From Hyphomicrobium sp. MC1 (GTDB lineage: Bacteria > Pseudomonadota > Alphaproteobacteria > Rhizobiales > Hyphomicrobiaceae), in assembly GCF_000253295.1 (NCBI RefSeq), contig NC_015717.1, positions 4,464,001 through 4,528,000 of the forward strand: 64,000 bases of DNA, written 5' to 3'. Shown piece after piece: positions 1 through 8,239 of this stretch. The position numbers and the translations under genes were made by a program. Under the pieces are notes generated by a model. The model was given only the letters and a program-made list of their open reading frames with translations. It had not been told where the DNA came from and did no database searches. The first letter of the stretch is position 1. Each line of letters starts with the position of its first letter.

Positions 1-130
1 CGCCTTCGCAGCCCATGGCAGAAGCCGCGGCCGTCGCGCTCTTCATTTCCTCCTCGGTGAGGGGCGTGTCTGCGAAGGCCGGCATGGACATCGCGAACAC
101 CGCACCAGCAACGATGGCGAAACGTTTCAT
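1..130 (-). CDS. Small secreted protein, PepSY-like, truncated by the window edge
   Basis: Only the first 43 codons lie in the window; the 3' end is beyond position 1. The ATG at 130 follows a strong ribosome binding site (AGGAGAGA). The product begins MKRFAIVAGAVFAM, a basic n-region and hydrophobic core, with a likely signal peptidase site after MPAFA, then DTPLTEEEMKSA and a Cys in AMGCEG. That acidic helix followed by a GCEG motif resembles small periplasmic PepSY-like proteins, which is an inference from a fragment. It lies downstream of typA on the same strand. Secretion is well supported, function is not. Confidence 0.6.
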   Translation of the reverse strand, partial: MKRFAIVAGAVFAMSMPAFADTPLTEEEMKSATAAASAMGCEG

Positions 131-247
131 CAGGTCTCTCTCCTATGACATGGTCTCAACCATGATCATTTGTGGGCGGAAATTGACCCCTTCAACCCGG
201 GAATTTTTCCCCGAGCCTCAAATTATGCAAATGAACGCGCGTTATCG

Positions 248-2077
248 TCAGCCCGCGCGTTCCGCTTCGCTCTTGCGGCTCTGACGCTTGCGCTCGTTGG
301 GATCGAGCCAGCGCTTGCGCAAGCGGATGTTCTTCGGCGTCACCTCAACCAACTCTTCGTCGGTGATGTAGCTCATCGCCTTTTCGAGGGTCAGGCGCAT
401 CGGCGGCGTCAGCAGTACGGCGTCGTCCTTGCCGGAGGCGCGGACGTTGGTCAGCTTCTTACCCTTGATGACGTTCACTTCGAGATCGTTGTCGCGCGAA
501 TGCTCGCCGACGATCATGCCTTCGTAAACGCGGTCCTGCGGATTGATCATGAAGGGGCCGCGATCCTGAAGATTGAAGATCGCGTAAGCCACCGCTTCGC
601 CCGGACTGTTCGAGATCAGAACGCCTGTGCGGCGTCCCGCAATCTCACCCTTGAACGGTTTATAGGAGTGGAACAGCTTGTTCATAATGCCGGTGCCGCG
701 CGTGTCGGAGAGCAGCTCCGCCTGATAGCCAAGGAGGCCACGCGTCGGGACGTGGAACACCATGCGCGTGCGTCCGCCGCCCGAGGGGCGCATTTCCAAA
801 AGGTCGCCTTTGCGTTCGGACAGCTTCTGCACGACGACGCCGGTGTAGTCGTCATCGACGTCGATGATGACTTCTTCGATCGGCTCCAAGCGCTGGCCGG
901 TCTCGGCATCAGTCTCGAACACGACCTTCGGACGTGACACGGTCAACTCGAAGCCTTCGCGGCGCATATTCTCGATCAGGATCGCGAGCTGAAGTTCGCC
1001 GCGGCCCGAGACCGAGAAGCTATCGCGATCCTCGTTTTCGACAACGCGGATGGCGATGTTGCGCTCAGCTTCCTTCAGCAGACGATCGCGAATAACGCGG
1101 CTTTGGACCTTGTCGCCTTCCTGACCTGCGAACGGGCCATCGTTGATGCGGAAGTTCATCGACAGCGTCGGCGGATCGACCGGCTGAGCCGGCAACGGAT
1201 TTTCAACCGAAGGATCGGCAAGCGTATCGGCAACGTTGGCTTCGCTCATACCGGCGAGGGCGATGATGTCACCGGCGCTCGCCTGCTCAACCGGAACGCG
1301 CTCGAGGCCGTGGAAGGCGAGAACCTTTTGCACGCGGAAGTTCTCGAGGACTTTGCCGTCGCGGTCCATCGCTTTGAGCTGCTGGTTCGGCTTGACGGTT
1401 CCTGACGTGATACGGCCGGTCAAAATACGGCCGAGGAACGGATCGGCGTCCAGCGTCGTCGCGAGCATGGAGAACGGGCCGTCATTGACCTCCGGCGGCG
1501 GCACGTGTTCGAGGATCAGGTCGAACATCGGCGCCAGATTTTCTGCCGGGCCCGACGGATCACGGGCCATCCAGCCGTTGCGGCCGGACCCGTAGAGAAC
1601 CGGAAAATCGAGCTGCTCGTCGGTCGCGTCAAGATTGGCAAAGAGATCGAAGACGTCATTCAAGACCTCGACGTGGCGTTCGTCGGGGCGGTCGATCTTG
1701 TTGATCGCGACGATCGGGCGGATGCCACGCTTCAGGGCTTTGGAAACGACGAACTTGGTCTGCGGCAACGGGCCTTCGGACGCGTCGACTAGAACGACGA
1801 CGCCGTCGACCATGTTCAAGATACGCTCGACTTCGCCGCCGAAGTCGGCGTGGCCTGGCGTATCGACGATATTGATGCGCGTGCCTTTCCATTCGACGCT
1901 TGTGCACTTGGCGAGAATGGTGATGCCGCGTTCGCGCTCGATGTCGTTGGAATCCATCGCGCGTTCGGCGACTTTCTGGTTGTCGCGGAAGGAGCCGGAC
2001 TGCTTCAGAAGCTCGTCGACGAGGGTCGTTTTGCCATGGTCGACGTGCGCGATGATCGCGATATTGCGAAGGGCCAT
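248..2077 (-). CDS. typA: Ribosome-binding GTPase TypA/BipA
   Basis: A translational GTPase of the elongation-factor class that binds the 70S ribosome and supports growth under stress and 50S assembly. The protein starts MALRNIAIIAHVDHGKTT with the P-loop at residues 10-17, followed by switch II DTPGHADFGGE and the NKID guanine-specificity motif; EF-G-like domains and the BipA C-terminal domain follow. At 609 residues the length is normal for the family. The reading frame extends 35 codons further upstream, but the ATG at 2077 gives the canonical N-terminus, so I chose it. It is a monocistronic-looking minus-strand gene, with a hypothetical gene 198 bases upstream. Identification is secure. 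Confidence 0.97.
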   Translation of the reverse strand: MALRNIAIIAHVDHGKTTLVDELLKQSGSFRDNQKVAERAMDSNDIERERGITILAKCTSVEWKGTRINIVDTPGHADFGGEVERILNMVDGVVVLVDASEGPLPQTKFVVSKALKRGIRPIVAINKIDRPDERHVEVLNDVFDLFANLDATDEQLDFPVLYGSGRNGWMARDPSGPAENLAPMFDLILEHVPPPEVNDGPFSMLATTLDADPFLGRILTGRITSGTVKPNQQLKAMDRDGKVLENFRVQKVLAFHGLERVPVEQASAGDIIALAGMSEANVADTLADPSVENPLPAQPVDPPTLSMNFRINDGPFAGQEGDKVQSRVIRDRLLKEAERNIAIRVVENEDRDSFSVSGRGELQLAILIENMRREGFELTVSRPKVVFETDAETGQRLEPIEEVIIDVDDDYTGVVVQKLSERKGDLLEMRPSGGGRTRMVFHVPTRGLLGYQAELLSDTRGTGIMNKLFHSYKPFKGEIAGRRTGVLISNSPGEAVAYAIFNLQDRGPFMINPQDRVYEGMIVGEHSRDNDLEVNVIKGKKLTNVRASGKDDAVLLTPPMRLTLEKAMSYITDEELVEVTPKNIRLRKRWLDPNERKRQSRKSEAERAG

Positions 2078-2275
2078 TTGAAACCTGAGGTTATGGGAAG
2101 CGCCGCGGGCTGTGCCACTGCGGCGCAATATTGGCCTCGCACCTAGCATGACGGGGCAGGGCAGGGCTAGGGCGGCACACAATAAGTTGGGTGCGGCTTA
2201 ACAGTCAAACAAGGGATCCGTCGCGGGATTTGGCATGGAATTTGTTTTGGTGAGACGGGAAAGGGTGCGGGCCGG

Positions 2276-3055
2276 TCAGCGGCTCGGCGTGGCGCGGCCT
2301 TCGCCGCCCGTTTCTTCCTGGTCGCGGAGCTTCGCCAAAAAGGTGTCAATGTCGGGCCGGGGCGAGGGCTCGCGGCCGAGCTTTTTGCGCTGATGCTCTT
2401 CCATGACGCGGGCCGAGACGGCGGCGCCGGGCGTCTTAAGGCGGCGGCTTCCGGCGACCAGCAGCGGATGCTGCGGCTCTTCCAGATCGAGTTCTTCGAG
2501 GAAGGTTTCGCGCAGGGCATAGAACGCCTGCAGGATGGCATCGCGAACCAGGGCTTTTTTCTCTTTCGTGATGTCGTTTGCGACGCGCGGGTCCAAGGTC
2601 TGCAGCGCGCGGCGCATATCATGCAGCGGCGCAAACGGATAGAGGCCAACGAGGCCCTCCGTTTCACCGGCATTACGATAGACGATGCGCATGGTGTCGA
2701 TGGTCTCGCTGACCTTGTAATAGGCGGCGAGGTAATCGTCGGTCGCAAGATAGGGCTTTTCGCAGGTCGATAGCAGGACGGATTTGGTGCGCACGATGTT
2801 GCGCCATTCCTCTTCCAGGCTTTCGACGAAGTTCGAGCGCTTTTGATAGATGTTCGAAATATAAGCGACGCCGCCCGTCGCGATCAGCAACGACATATCG
2901 CGCATGAAGTCATAGAAGTTGTTGGCGGCGGATATGACGAACGGGGGAATGCCGGGAATGTCGTTGGCGAATTTCGAGGCGAGCAAAAGAAGCAATACGA
3001 GCCCCAGCAGCCAATAGAGCCGCGCGAGTGTGCGGTTGACGGAGACGCGGGTCAT
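2276..3055 (-). CDS. Hypothetical inner-membrane protein with cytoplasmic helical domain
   Basis: A 259-residue protein that I do not recognise. It has two hydrophobic segments near the N-terminus (about residues 11-29 and 51-68), then an acidic, helix-rich region with many Arg/Glu pairs and a proline-rich stretch near the C-terminus. This suggests an N-terminally anchored protein with a cytoplasmic domain. The ATG at 3055 has GGGAG six bases upstream; a GTG one codon earlier is less likely. It lies upstream of typA on the same strand and 74 bases after the M50 protease gene, so it may share that transcript. No catalytic motif is visible. Confidence 0.75.
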   Translation of the reverse strand: MTRVSVNRTLARLYWLLGLVLLLLLASKFANDIPGIPPFVISAANNFYDFMRDMSLLIATGGVAYISNIYQKRSNFVESLEEEWRNIVRTKSVLLSTCEKPYLATDDYLAAYYKVSETIDTMRIVYRNAGETEGLVGLYPFAPLHDMRRALQTLDPRVANDITKEKKALVRDAILQAFYALRETFLEELDLEEPQHPLLVAGSRRLKTPGAAVSARVMEEHQRKKLGREPSPRPDIDTFLAKLRDQEETGGEGRATPSR

Positions 3056-3129
3056 CACTGGCTCCCGGTGAAGGGGTTAAAGTGGCCGCCAGATATGCAC
3101 GGAGATAAGACGCTTTTGCAATCGTGGTG

Positions 3130-3858
3130 CTAGCGGTCTTCGGCGTCGGCTGGGCGTTTCAGAATGGCCCAGTTCATGATGGCGATCTGTGCGCCGATCA
3201 AAAGCAGGACCAGATTGTGATTGAAGCTGGCGTAAGCGGTGTAGGCGCTCCATAGCCCGATAGCGACACCAAGGAGCGCAATCGCGCGGATCGCAAATGT
3301 GCGGGACAAGACAGCGCCCAGGATGTCGCGATAAATCCGTCCGCCGTCGAGCGGGAATGCAGGCAGCAGGTTGAACACCAGCATTGCGAGATTGATGCGC
3401 GCCAGCATGAAAGCGGCATAAATGGCCCATGGATTGTTCGCGAGCCAGGGCGTCGGATCAATCGGACCAAATTGACCGGTGATGCCGATTTGAGGCTGAC
3501 CGAGCACGTGCCAGCACAGCAGGAAAAGCAGTCCGTTGGTGAGCGGCCCGGCGAACAGGATCAGAATGTTGGCGAGCGTGGACGGTGCGGCTTGCAGCAT
3601 CCGCGCGTAGCCGTAGAAGCCGCCGACCAGAATTTCGCCGACGGGTACGCGGAAGAGGCGCGCGAGCGTCGCGTGGCCAAGCTCGTGCAGCAGTACGGAT
3701 AGAAAGACGCCGATCGTCAGGATTGCAAAGGTGTTGGGCGAACTAAGAAGGACATTCCATAAAAAGATCGGCACCAGAATGAAGGTGATGTCGATCTTGA
3801 TCGGGATGCCGCCGAGCCGGAACAGTTCCAGTCTCGGGGTGTCGCTAAGAAAATTCAT
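3130..3858 (-). CDS. M50 family (site-2-protease-like) membrane metalloprotease
   Basis: A multi-pass intramembrane zinc metalloprotease of the M50/S2P superfamily. The zinc-binding HELGH lies at residues 58-62 within a hydrophobic segment, and the third-ligand motif NLLPAFPLDGGR lies near residues 163-174, as in the SpoIVFB-like subgroup. There are about five to six membrane segments and no PDZ domain in 242 residues, so it is a minimal member. The open frame has 14 more codons upstream, but MNFLSDTPRLELFRLGG is the family-like start. Downstream minus-strand neighbour is the hypothetical membrane protein, upstream a secreted protein. The substrate is unknown. Confidence 0.9.
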   Translation of the reverse strand: MNFLSDTPRLELFRLGGIPIKIDITFILVPIFLWNVLLSSPNTFAILTIGVFLSVLLHELGHATLARLFRVPVGEILVGGFYGYARMLQAAPSTLANILILFAGPLTNGLLFLLCWHVLGQPQIGITGQFGPIDPTPWLANNPWAIYAAFMLARINLAMLVFNLLPAFPLDGGRIYRDILGAVLSRTFAIRAIALLGVAIGLWSAYTAYASFNHNLVLLLIGAQIAIMNWAILKRPADAEDR

Positions 3859-3911
3859 AATGGTCCGCCGGAATGCAGAATTGGATGTTGAAGCCCGCAA
3901 GCGGTTTCAAG

Positions 3912-4436
3912 CTATTCGGCCTGACGGATCGTGAATTTGATCGCATCTTTCTTGACGTTGCTGATCTCGACGGTGAACGGACCGGGATCGAGATCGAAGC
4001 GCACGCTTTTGCGAACGCCGTCGCAGTCGGTCTTGCCGCTATGCGCCGTCGACTTCAGGGCCTTGCCGTTCTGAATGACGTCGATCCAGGCGGGGGCTTC
4101 CAAAGAAAACTGATAGGCGCCGGGCGCGCTGCTCGGACTGTCGAACGTGACGACGCCGCCATAAGCCTCTCCCTGTGGTTTGAGGCGGCCGGTCGGCGCG
4201 ACGGGAAACGAGACGGCGCTCATCGGTTCGAGCGCCAGCGACATGGCTTTGGCAGGTGGCTGTGGAAGCTTGGCGCCGGATTTTACGGCTTCGCTGTCGG
4301 AAGCCTTCATCCATTTCAATTCGGTCGCGAGCGACCAGGCAAAGCTGTTGCAGCCGCCGGTCTCCGCGGCGGGTGCCGGGGAGACGATGGCCAGCATCGC
4401 AACGCCGGCCATTGCTGAAAGAAGCGTGGTTCGCAT
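3912..4436 (-). CDS. Hypothetical periplasmic protein
   Basis: A 174-residue protein with a clear signal peptide (MRTTLLSAMAGVAMLAIV) and a predicted cleavage near SPAPA-AE. The mature part contains two Cys residues (GGCNSF and KTDCDG) that could form a disulfide, and a beta-rich body ending in VEISNVKKDAIKFTIRQ, which suggests a carbohydrate- or ligand-binding-like sandwich; this is only an impression. The ATG at 4436 lies four bases after the stop of the mop gene, so the two are likely co-transcribed and perhaps translationally coupled. A TTG six codons earlier would overlap mop. Family not recognised. Confidence 0.75.
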   Translation of the reverse strand: MRTTLLSAMAGVAMLAIVSPAPAAETGGCNSFAWSLATELKWMKASDSEAVKSGAKLPQPPAKAMSLALEPMSAVSFPVAPTGRLKPQGEAYGGVVTFDSPSSAPGAYQFSLEAPAWIDVIQNGKALKSTAHSGKTDCDGVRKSVRFDLDPGPFTVEISNVKKDAIKFTIRQAE

Positions 4437-4440
4437 TATG

Positions 4441-4647
4441 CTATTCGACCGCAATCATCACGTCGGATGATTTGATGACGGCCGATGCTGACATGCCCTT
4501 GGCCAGACCGAGATCGTCGACGGACTCGTTCGTAATCGACGCCGTCACGATTGTGCCACCGATGTCGATGCGGACGTGCGCCGTCGTTACTCCCTTGGTA
4601 ACCTCGACGATCTTTCCCTTAAGCACATTTCTGGCACTGATCTTCAT
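4441..4647 (-). CDS. mop: Molybdenum-pterin binding protein (single TOBE/Mop domain)
   Basis: A 68-residue protein made of one Mop/TOBE domain: MKISARNVLKGKIVEV at the start and GLAKGMSASAVIKSSDVMIAVE at the end are hallmark motifs of molybdate- or molybdopterin-binding molbindins, which form hexamers storing oxyanion in the cytoplasm. Length matches free-standing Mop proteins. No modABC transport genes are adjacent, so it acts as a solitary molbindin here; its neighbour downstream is a secreted protein and upstream lies aguB. The family call is firm; whether it stores molybdate or tungstate cannot be told. Confidence 0.9.
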   Translation of the reverse strand: MKISARNVLKGKIVEVTKGVTTAHVRIDIGGTIVTASITNESVDDLGLAKGMSASAVIKSSDVMIAVE

Positions 4648-4673
4648 GCGGCTCTCCTGATATCGCTGGGCAA

Positions 4674-5534
4674 TCAGATGATACTCTTAGCATAGAGATC
4701 GGTGCGCCGGTCGCGAAAGAATCCCCAATCGGCGCGATAGCTCTCGATCAGATCCAGATCAAAGGTGTGGACGAGCACGCCTTCATCGTCGGCATCGAAC
4801 TTTTGAACCAGCTCGCCGCGGTGGTCGCTGATGAACGAGTGGCCGTAGAATTTCTGCTTCACCCCGTCATTGTCTTCGAGACCGGTGCGATTGGCGGCAA
4901 CGATCGGGACGGCGTTCGACACGGCATGGCCCTGCATGGCGCGCTGCCACTGGAGATGGGTGTCGAGGCTCGAATCATAGGGTTCCGAGCCGATGGCGGT
5001 CGGGTAGAACAGAATTTCCGCGCCTTGAAGCACCATGGCGCGGGCGGTTTCAGGATACCACTGGTCCCAGCAGATGCCGACGCCGATTTTGCCAGCCTTC
5101 GTGTTCCAGGCTTTGAAGCCGGTATCGCCAGGGCGGAAATAATATTTTTCCTGATAGCCCGGGCCGTCGGGGATGTGGCTCTTGCGATAGACGCCGAGGA
5201 TCTCGCCGTCAGCATCGGCAATGGCGATGCTATTGTAATAGCGCGGGCCGTCCTTCTCGAAGAACGAGATCGGAATGACGACGTTCAGCGACTTGGCAAG
5301 CTCGCGGAGCCGCAACACCGCCGGATGCTCCATCAGCGGCCGGGCCGTCTCGAACCACTTCGGGTCCTGGCGCGTGCAGAAGTAGATGCCTTCGAACAGC
5401 TCCGACGGCAAAATCACTTCGGCACCGCGGCCAGCAGCCTCGCGGACGAACGCTTCCGTCTTGGCGATGTTGGTTTCGAGGTCCGGACCGTAGGACGTTT
5501 GAATGCTCCCGACGGTGATCGAGCGTCGCGCCAT
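4674..5534 (-). CDS. aguB: N-carbamoylputrescine amidase
   Basis: A nitrilase-superfamily amidase that hydrolyses N-carbamoylputrescine to putrescine, CO2 and ammonia, the last step of the agmatine route to putrescine. The catalytic triad is visible: Glu45 in PSELFEG, Lys118 in YRKSHIPD and Cys155 in GVGICWDQW, the last being diagnostic for AguB. At 286 residues it has the usual length. Its ATG at 5534 abuts the aguA stop, with AGGAGC upstream inside aguA, so the pair is translationally coupled and forms one operon. The pairing with agmatine deiminase makes the substrate assignment strong. Confidence 0.96.
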   Translation of the reverse strand: MARRSITVGSIQTSYGPDLETNIAKTEAFVREAAGRGAEVILPSELFEGIYFCTRQDPKWFETARPLMEHPAVLRLRELAKSLNVVIPISFFEKDGPRYYNSIAIADADGEILGVYRKSHIPDGPGYQEKYYFRPGDTGFKAWNTKAGKIGVGICWDQWYPETARAMVLQGAEILFYPTAIGSEPYDSSLDTHLQWQRAMQGHAVSNAVPIVAANRTGLEDNDGVKQKFYGHSFISDHRGELVQKFDADDEGVLVHTFDLDLIESYRADWGFFRDRRTDLYAKSII

Positions 5535-6560
5535 CTACAGAGGCTCCTGTTGAGTGATGCAGTGAAAAGATCCGCCGCCGGCTTCGCCGCAGCCGAGCAG
5601 ACCTCGGGACGATACGCCGACGACTGCGCGCGTTGGGAAGACGGCTTGGAGCGCTGAAAGCGCGTCGGCTTCCGTAGCAGTCCCATAAATCGGAACGACG
5701 ACAACGTCGTTGGCGATGAGGAAATTCATATGGGACGCAGGCGAGATTTCGCCAAGAGCATTGCGATAGAGCCCGACGCCGGGGATGCGGACGACGTCGA
5801 GCTTGCGGCCCATCGCGTCCGTCGCCTTTTCAAGCGATGCGGCGATGGCGTTCAGGATTTCAGCGTTCGGATCGTCAGGTCCGGCGGGCGCCTGGCAGAC
5901 GACGCGGCCGGGCGCAACGAAGCGGGCGATGTTGTCGACGTGGCCGTCGGTGTGGTCGTTCTTTAGGCCTTCGTCGATCCAGATGACTTTCTTCGTGCCG
6001 AACGCGCGGGCGAGTTCGGCTTCGGCGGCCTCCTTGGTCCAGCCGTTGCGATTGGGATTGAGCAAGGTCTGCTGCGTGGCGAGGATCGTGCCTTCGCCGT
6101 CGTGATCGACAGCGCCGCCTTCGAGCACGAAATCGAAGCGTCGCACGGGAACGTTTGATAAGCGGGCCACGTCATCGCCGACGATTGCGTCGTCCGGCAG
6201 ATCGTACTTCCCACCCCAGCTGTTCGTCTTGAAGCGCAGAGCCACGCGGTCGTTGCCGACGTGCGCGAAGATCGGGCCGGTGTCGCGCAGCCAGATATCG
6301 CCGTACTTCGCCGGGATCAGTTCGGCGGTATCACGAAGCGCGGCTTCCGCCGATGCCTTGGCTTCCTCGCCGTTGACGAGCAGCCGGACCTTGTTGCCGG
6401 CGAGGCTCAGGGCGCGAACGAGGGCAGCCACGTCGCGGCGCGGGGTTTCAAGATCGCCGTTCCACTCATCGGGATCGGCGGGCCACGCGGTCCAGATCGC
6501 TTTCTGGGGCGCCCATTCGGCAGGTGTCACCACCGGCAGTCCGTCGGCCGCGACTGTCAT
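5535..6560 (-). CDS. aguA: Agmatine deiminase
   Basis: Converts agmatine to N-carbamoylputrescine and ammonia, feeding AguB. It belongs to the guanidino-modifying (pentein) superfamily. Diagnostic features are WPADPDEW near the N-terminus, the acidic substrate-binding segment DIWLRDTGP, DEGLKNDHTDGHVDN, and the catalytic Cys334 in the terminal motif GSFHCITQQEPL. The ATG at 6560 is preferred over one seven codons upstream because GAGGA lies seven bases before it; this gives 341 residues. Gene order aguA-aguB with touching ends indicates a dedicated operon for putrescine synthesis from arginine-derived agmatine. Confidence 0.96.
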   Translation of the reverse strand: MTVAADGLPVVTPAEWAPQKAIWTAWPADPDEWNGDLETPRRDVAALVRALSLAGNKVRLLVNGEEAKASAEAALRDTAELIPAKYGDIWLRDTGPIFAHVGNDRVALRFKTNSWGGKYDLPDDAIVGDDVARLSNVPVRRFDFVLEGGAVDHDGEGTILATQQTLLNPNRNGWTKEAAEAELARAFGTKKVIWIDEGLKNDHTDGHVDNIARFVAPGRVVCQAPAGPDDPNAEILNAIAASLEKATDAMGRKLDVVRIPGVGLYRNALGEISPASHMNFLIANDVVVVPIYGTATEADALSALQAVFPTRAVVGVSSRGLLGCGEAGGGSFHCITQQEPL

Positions 6561-6714
6561 ATTTCGGTCCTCGTCAATCATATGGAGAGCGACATGCTCT
6601 TAGAAGCAGGCCATGTCGGGGATGGGGTCCGCCGCGTCAAGAGTAGAGATGCGACGGAGCCGAAAATTGCGGCCGGAGCAGCGAATTGTTTACCAATGGC
6701 CGGGTTCGGGCGCG

Positions 6715-6933
6715 TCAGACGCCCCGGCTGAAGATCGTCCCGAGCAGCCCGACGATGATGGCTGCCGGAATGACGACCATCGCGATTGCGCCGATGGTCA
6801 CTGCCAGTCCAAACATCACGAAGGCGATGACGCCGAACAGCAGGATGGCGGCTAGGAAAACAACGAGCTTGAAAAGCCATTCCCGCCAGCCGGTGAGTAC
6901 GGTCGTTTCGCCGTTTCTCGTGATGACGATCAT
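6715..6933 (-). CDS. Small inner-membrane protein
   Basis: A 72-residue protein starting MIVITRNGETTVLTGWREW, followed by a long hydrophobic stretch that probably makes two membrane helices (about residues 21-40 and 43-64), and a short tail ending FSRGV. The ATG at 6933 has GGAGA six bases upstream; the frame continues 16 codons further but with no better site. It is transcribed away from the Fic gene, and the operator-like repeats at 6987-7040 lie between them, so both could be under the same regulator. The family is not recognised. Confidence 0.65.
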   Translation of the reverse strand: MIVITRNGETTVLTGWREWLFKLVVFLAAILLFGVIAFVMFGLAVTIGAIAMVVIPAAIIVGLLGTIFSRGV

Positions 6934-6986
6934 GTTGGTCTCCACATCTCGTTCGGTTGCAAGATCATCATTTAATAGCATCTTGC

Positions 6987-7040
6987 GTTATTAAAGGATA
7001 TGGCGTTATCCTTTAATAGTTGGATTCGTTATTAAAGGAT
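6987..7040. promoter_or_regulatory. Three-copy operator-like repeat before the Fic gene
   Basis: The element TATTAAAGGATA occurs at 6989-7000, as its exact inverse TATCCTTTAATA at 7007-7018, and again in the forward sense (TTATTAAAGGAT) at 7029-7040. The first two form a perfect 12-bp inverted repeat with a 6-bp spacer. A partial copy, TTTAATAG, lies at 6971-6978. The stretch is AT-rich in a GC-rich region and ends 14 bases before the Fic start, so binding there would block transcription or initiation. The winged-helix domain at the C-terminus of the Fic protein is the obvious candidate to bind it; that is an inference. Confidence 0.6.
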
Positions 7041-7054
7041 GCGCGGCGGATCGG

Positions 7055-8227
7055 ATGCGGCATAACTCCCGAGTGGGCACATTTTCGTCGACGGCAGCGC
7101 TAGGCGAAAGAGTCCGGTGTTACGTGCCGCGTCCTCTGCCTCCCGATCCTCAGCTTGATCTCACTCGTCTGATGGGGCGGATCACTAGAGCGGATCAAGC
7201 TCTAGGGCGTCTCGATGGAGTAGCATCTATCCTCCCGTCGACCGGTCTCTTCGTCTTTATGTACGTGCGGAAAGAAGCGCTTTTATCGTCACAGATCGAG
7301 GGCACCCAGTCGTCGTTTTCAGATCTACTTCTGTTTGAAAATGAGGAAACGCCTTCAGTGCCATTCGACGACGTCGAAGAGGTATCCAACTACGTTGTTG
7401 CTATGAAGCATGGATTGAAGCGTCTCGCAGAGGGTTTTCCGCTTTCCCTACGCCTAATCCGAGAAATGCACGAGAAGCTTCTCACCAGCGGTCGGGGTAG
7501 CGGCAAACAGCCAGGTGAGTTCCGTAGCAGTCAGAACTGGATCGGCGGGACGCGACCAGGTAATGCGATCTTCGTTCCTCCGCCCCCTGAGAAAGTGATC
7601 GCATGCTTGGGTGACCTCGAGAAATTTCTACATGATCGCGAGTCTTATCCGGTGCTCATTCGGGCGGCATTGGCCCACGTCCAATTTGAGACGATCCACC
7701 CGTTCCTCGATGGTAATGGGCGCCTCGGACGACTGCTCATCACGCTCATGCTTTGCGAAGAACAGACCCTGAGCGAACCGATCCTTTATCTCAGCCTCTA
7801 CCTTAAGAAAAACCGAGCGCGGTACTACGAGCTTCTTCAACTCGTTCGAGAGAAAGGCGACTGGGAGACGTGGTTGGAGTTTTTTCTCGACGGTGTCGTG
7901 GAGACCGCTGAACAAGGGGCTGACACAGCACGCAGGATGCTCGCTCTGTTCAATAAGGATAAGGAGAAAATCTCTACGCTAGGCCGTGCGACGGCGTCCG
8001 CTCTCCGTGTGCATGGCGAGCTGCAGAAGGCACCACTTCTTTCGGTGCCCATCATGGCCAAGAGGCTCAAGCTTTCGCAGCCCACCGTGCAGAAGTCGCT
8101 CGATCATTTGACCGATCTCGGCATCGTTCAGGAGATCACCGGAAAAAGACGTAGCCGATTATATCAATACACAAAATATTTGAGGATTTTGGACGAAGGG
8201 ACCGAGCCCCTTCGCCGCTCGGGATGA
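7055..8227 (+). CDS. Fic-domain (AMPylase-type) protein with C-terminal winged helix
   Basis: A 390-residue Fic protein. The catalytic motif HPFLDGNGRLGR is at residues 215-226 with the base His215, so it should be an active nucleotidyltransferase (usually AMP transfer to Ser, Thr or Tyr). An inhibitory motif SSQIEG at 78-83 fits (S/T)xxxE(G/N), placing the autoinhibitory helix N-terminal to the Fic core in the same chain. Residues about 315-375 (IMAKRLKLSQPTVQKSLDHL) form a winged helix-turn-helix. Codon choice and base composition look more AT-rich than the neighbours, hinting at acquisition. Upstream repeats suggest autoregulation. It converges on argG. The target protein is unknown. Confidence 0.92.
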   Translation: MRHNSRVGTFSSTAALGERVRCYVPRPLPPDPQLDLTRLMGRITRADQALGRLDGVASILPSTGLFVFMYVRKEALLSSQIEGTQSSFSDLLLFENEETPSVPFDDVEEVSNYVVAMKHGLKRLAEGFPLSLRLIREMHEKLLTSGRGSGKQPGEFRSSQNWIGGTRPGNAIFVPPPPEKVIACLGDLEKFLHDRESYPVLIRAALAHVQFETIHPFLDGNGRLGRLLITLMLCEEQTLSEPILYLSLYLKKNRARYYELLQLVREKGDWETWLEFFLDGVVETAEQGADTARRMLALFNKDKEKISTLGRATASALRVHGELQKAPLLSVPIMAKRLKLSQPTVQKSLDHLTDLGIVQEITGKRRSRLYQYTKYLRILDEGTEPLRRSG

Positions 8228-8239
8228 AAGATCCGATGA

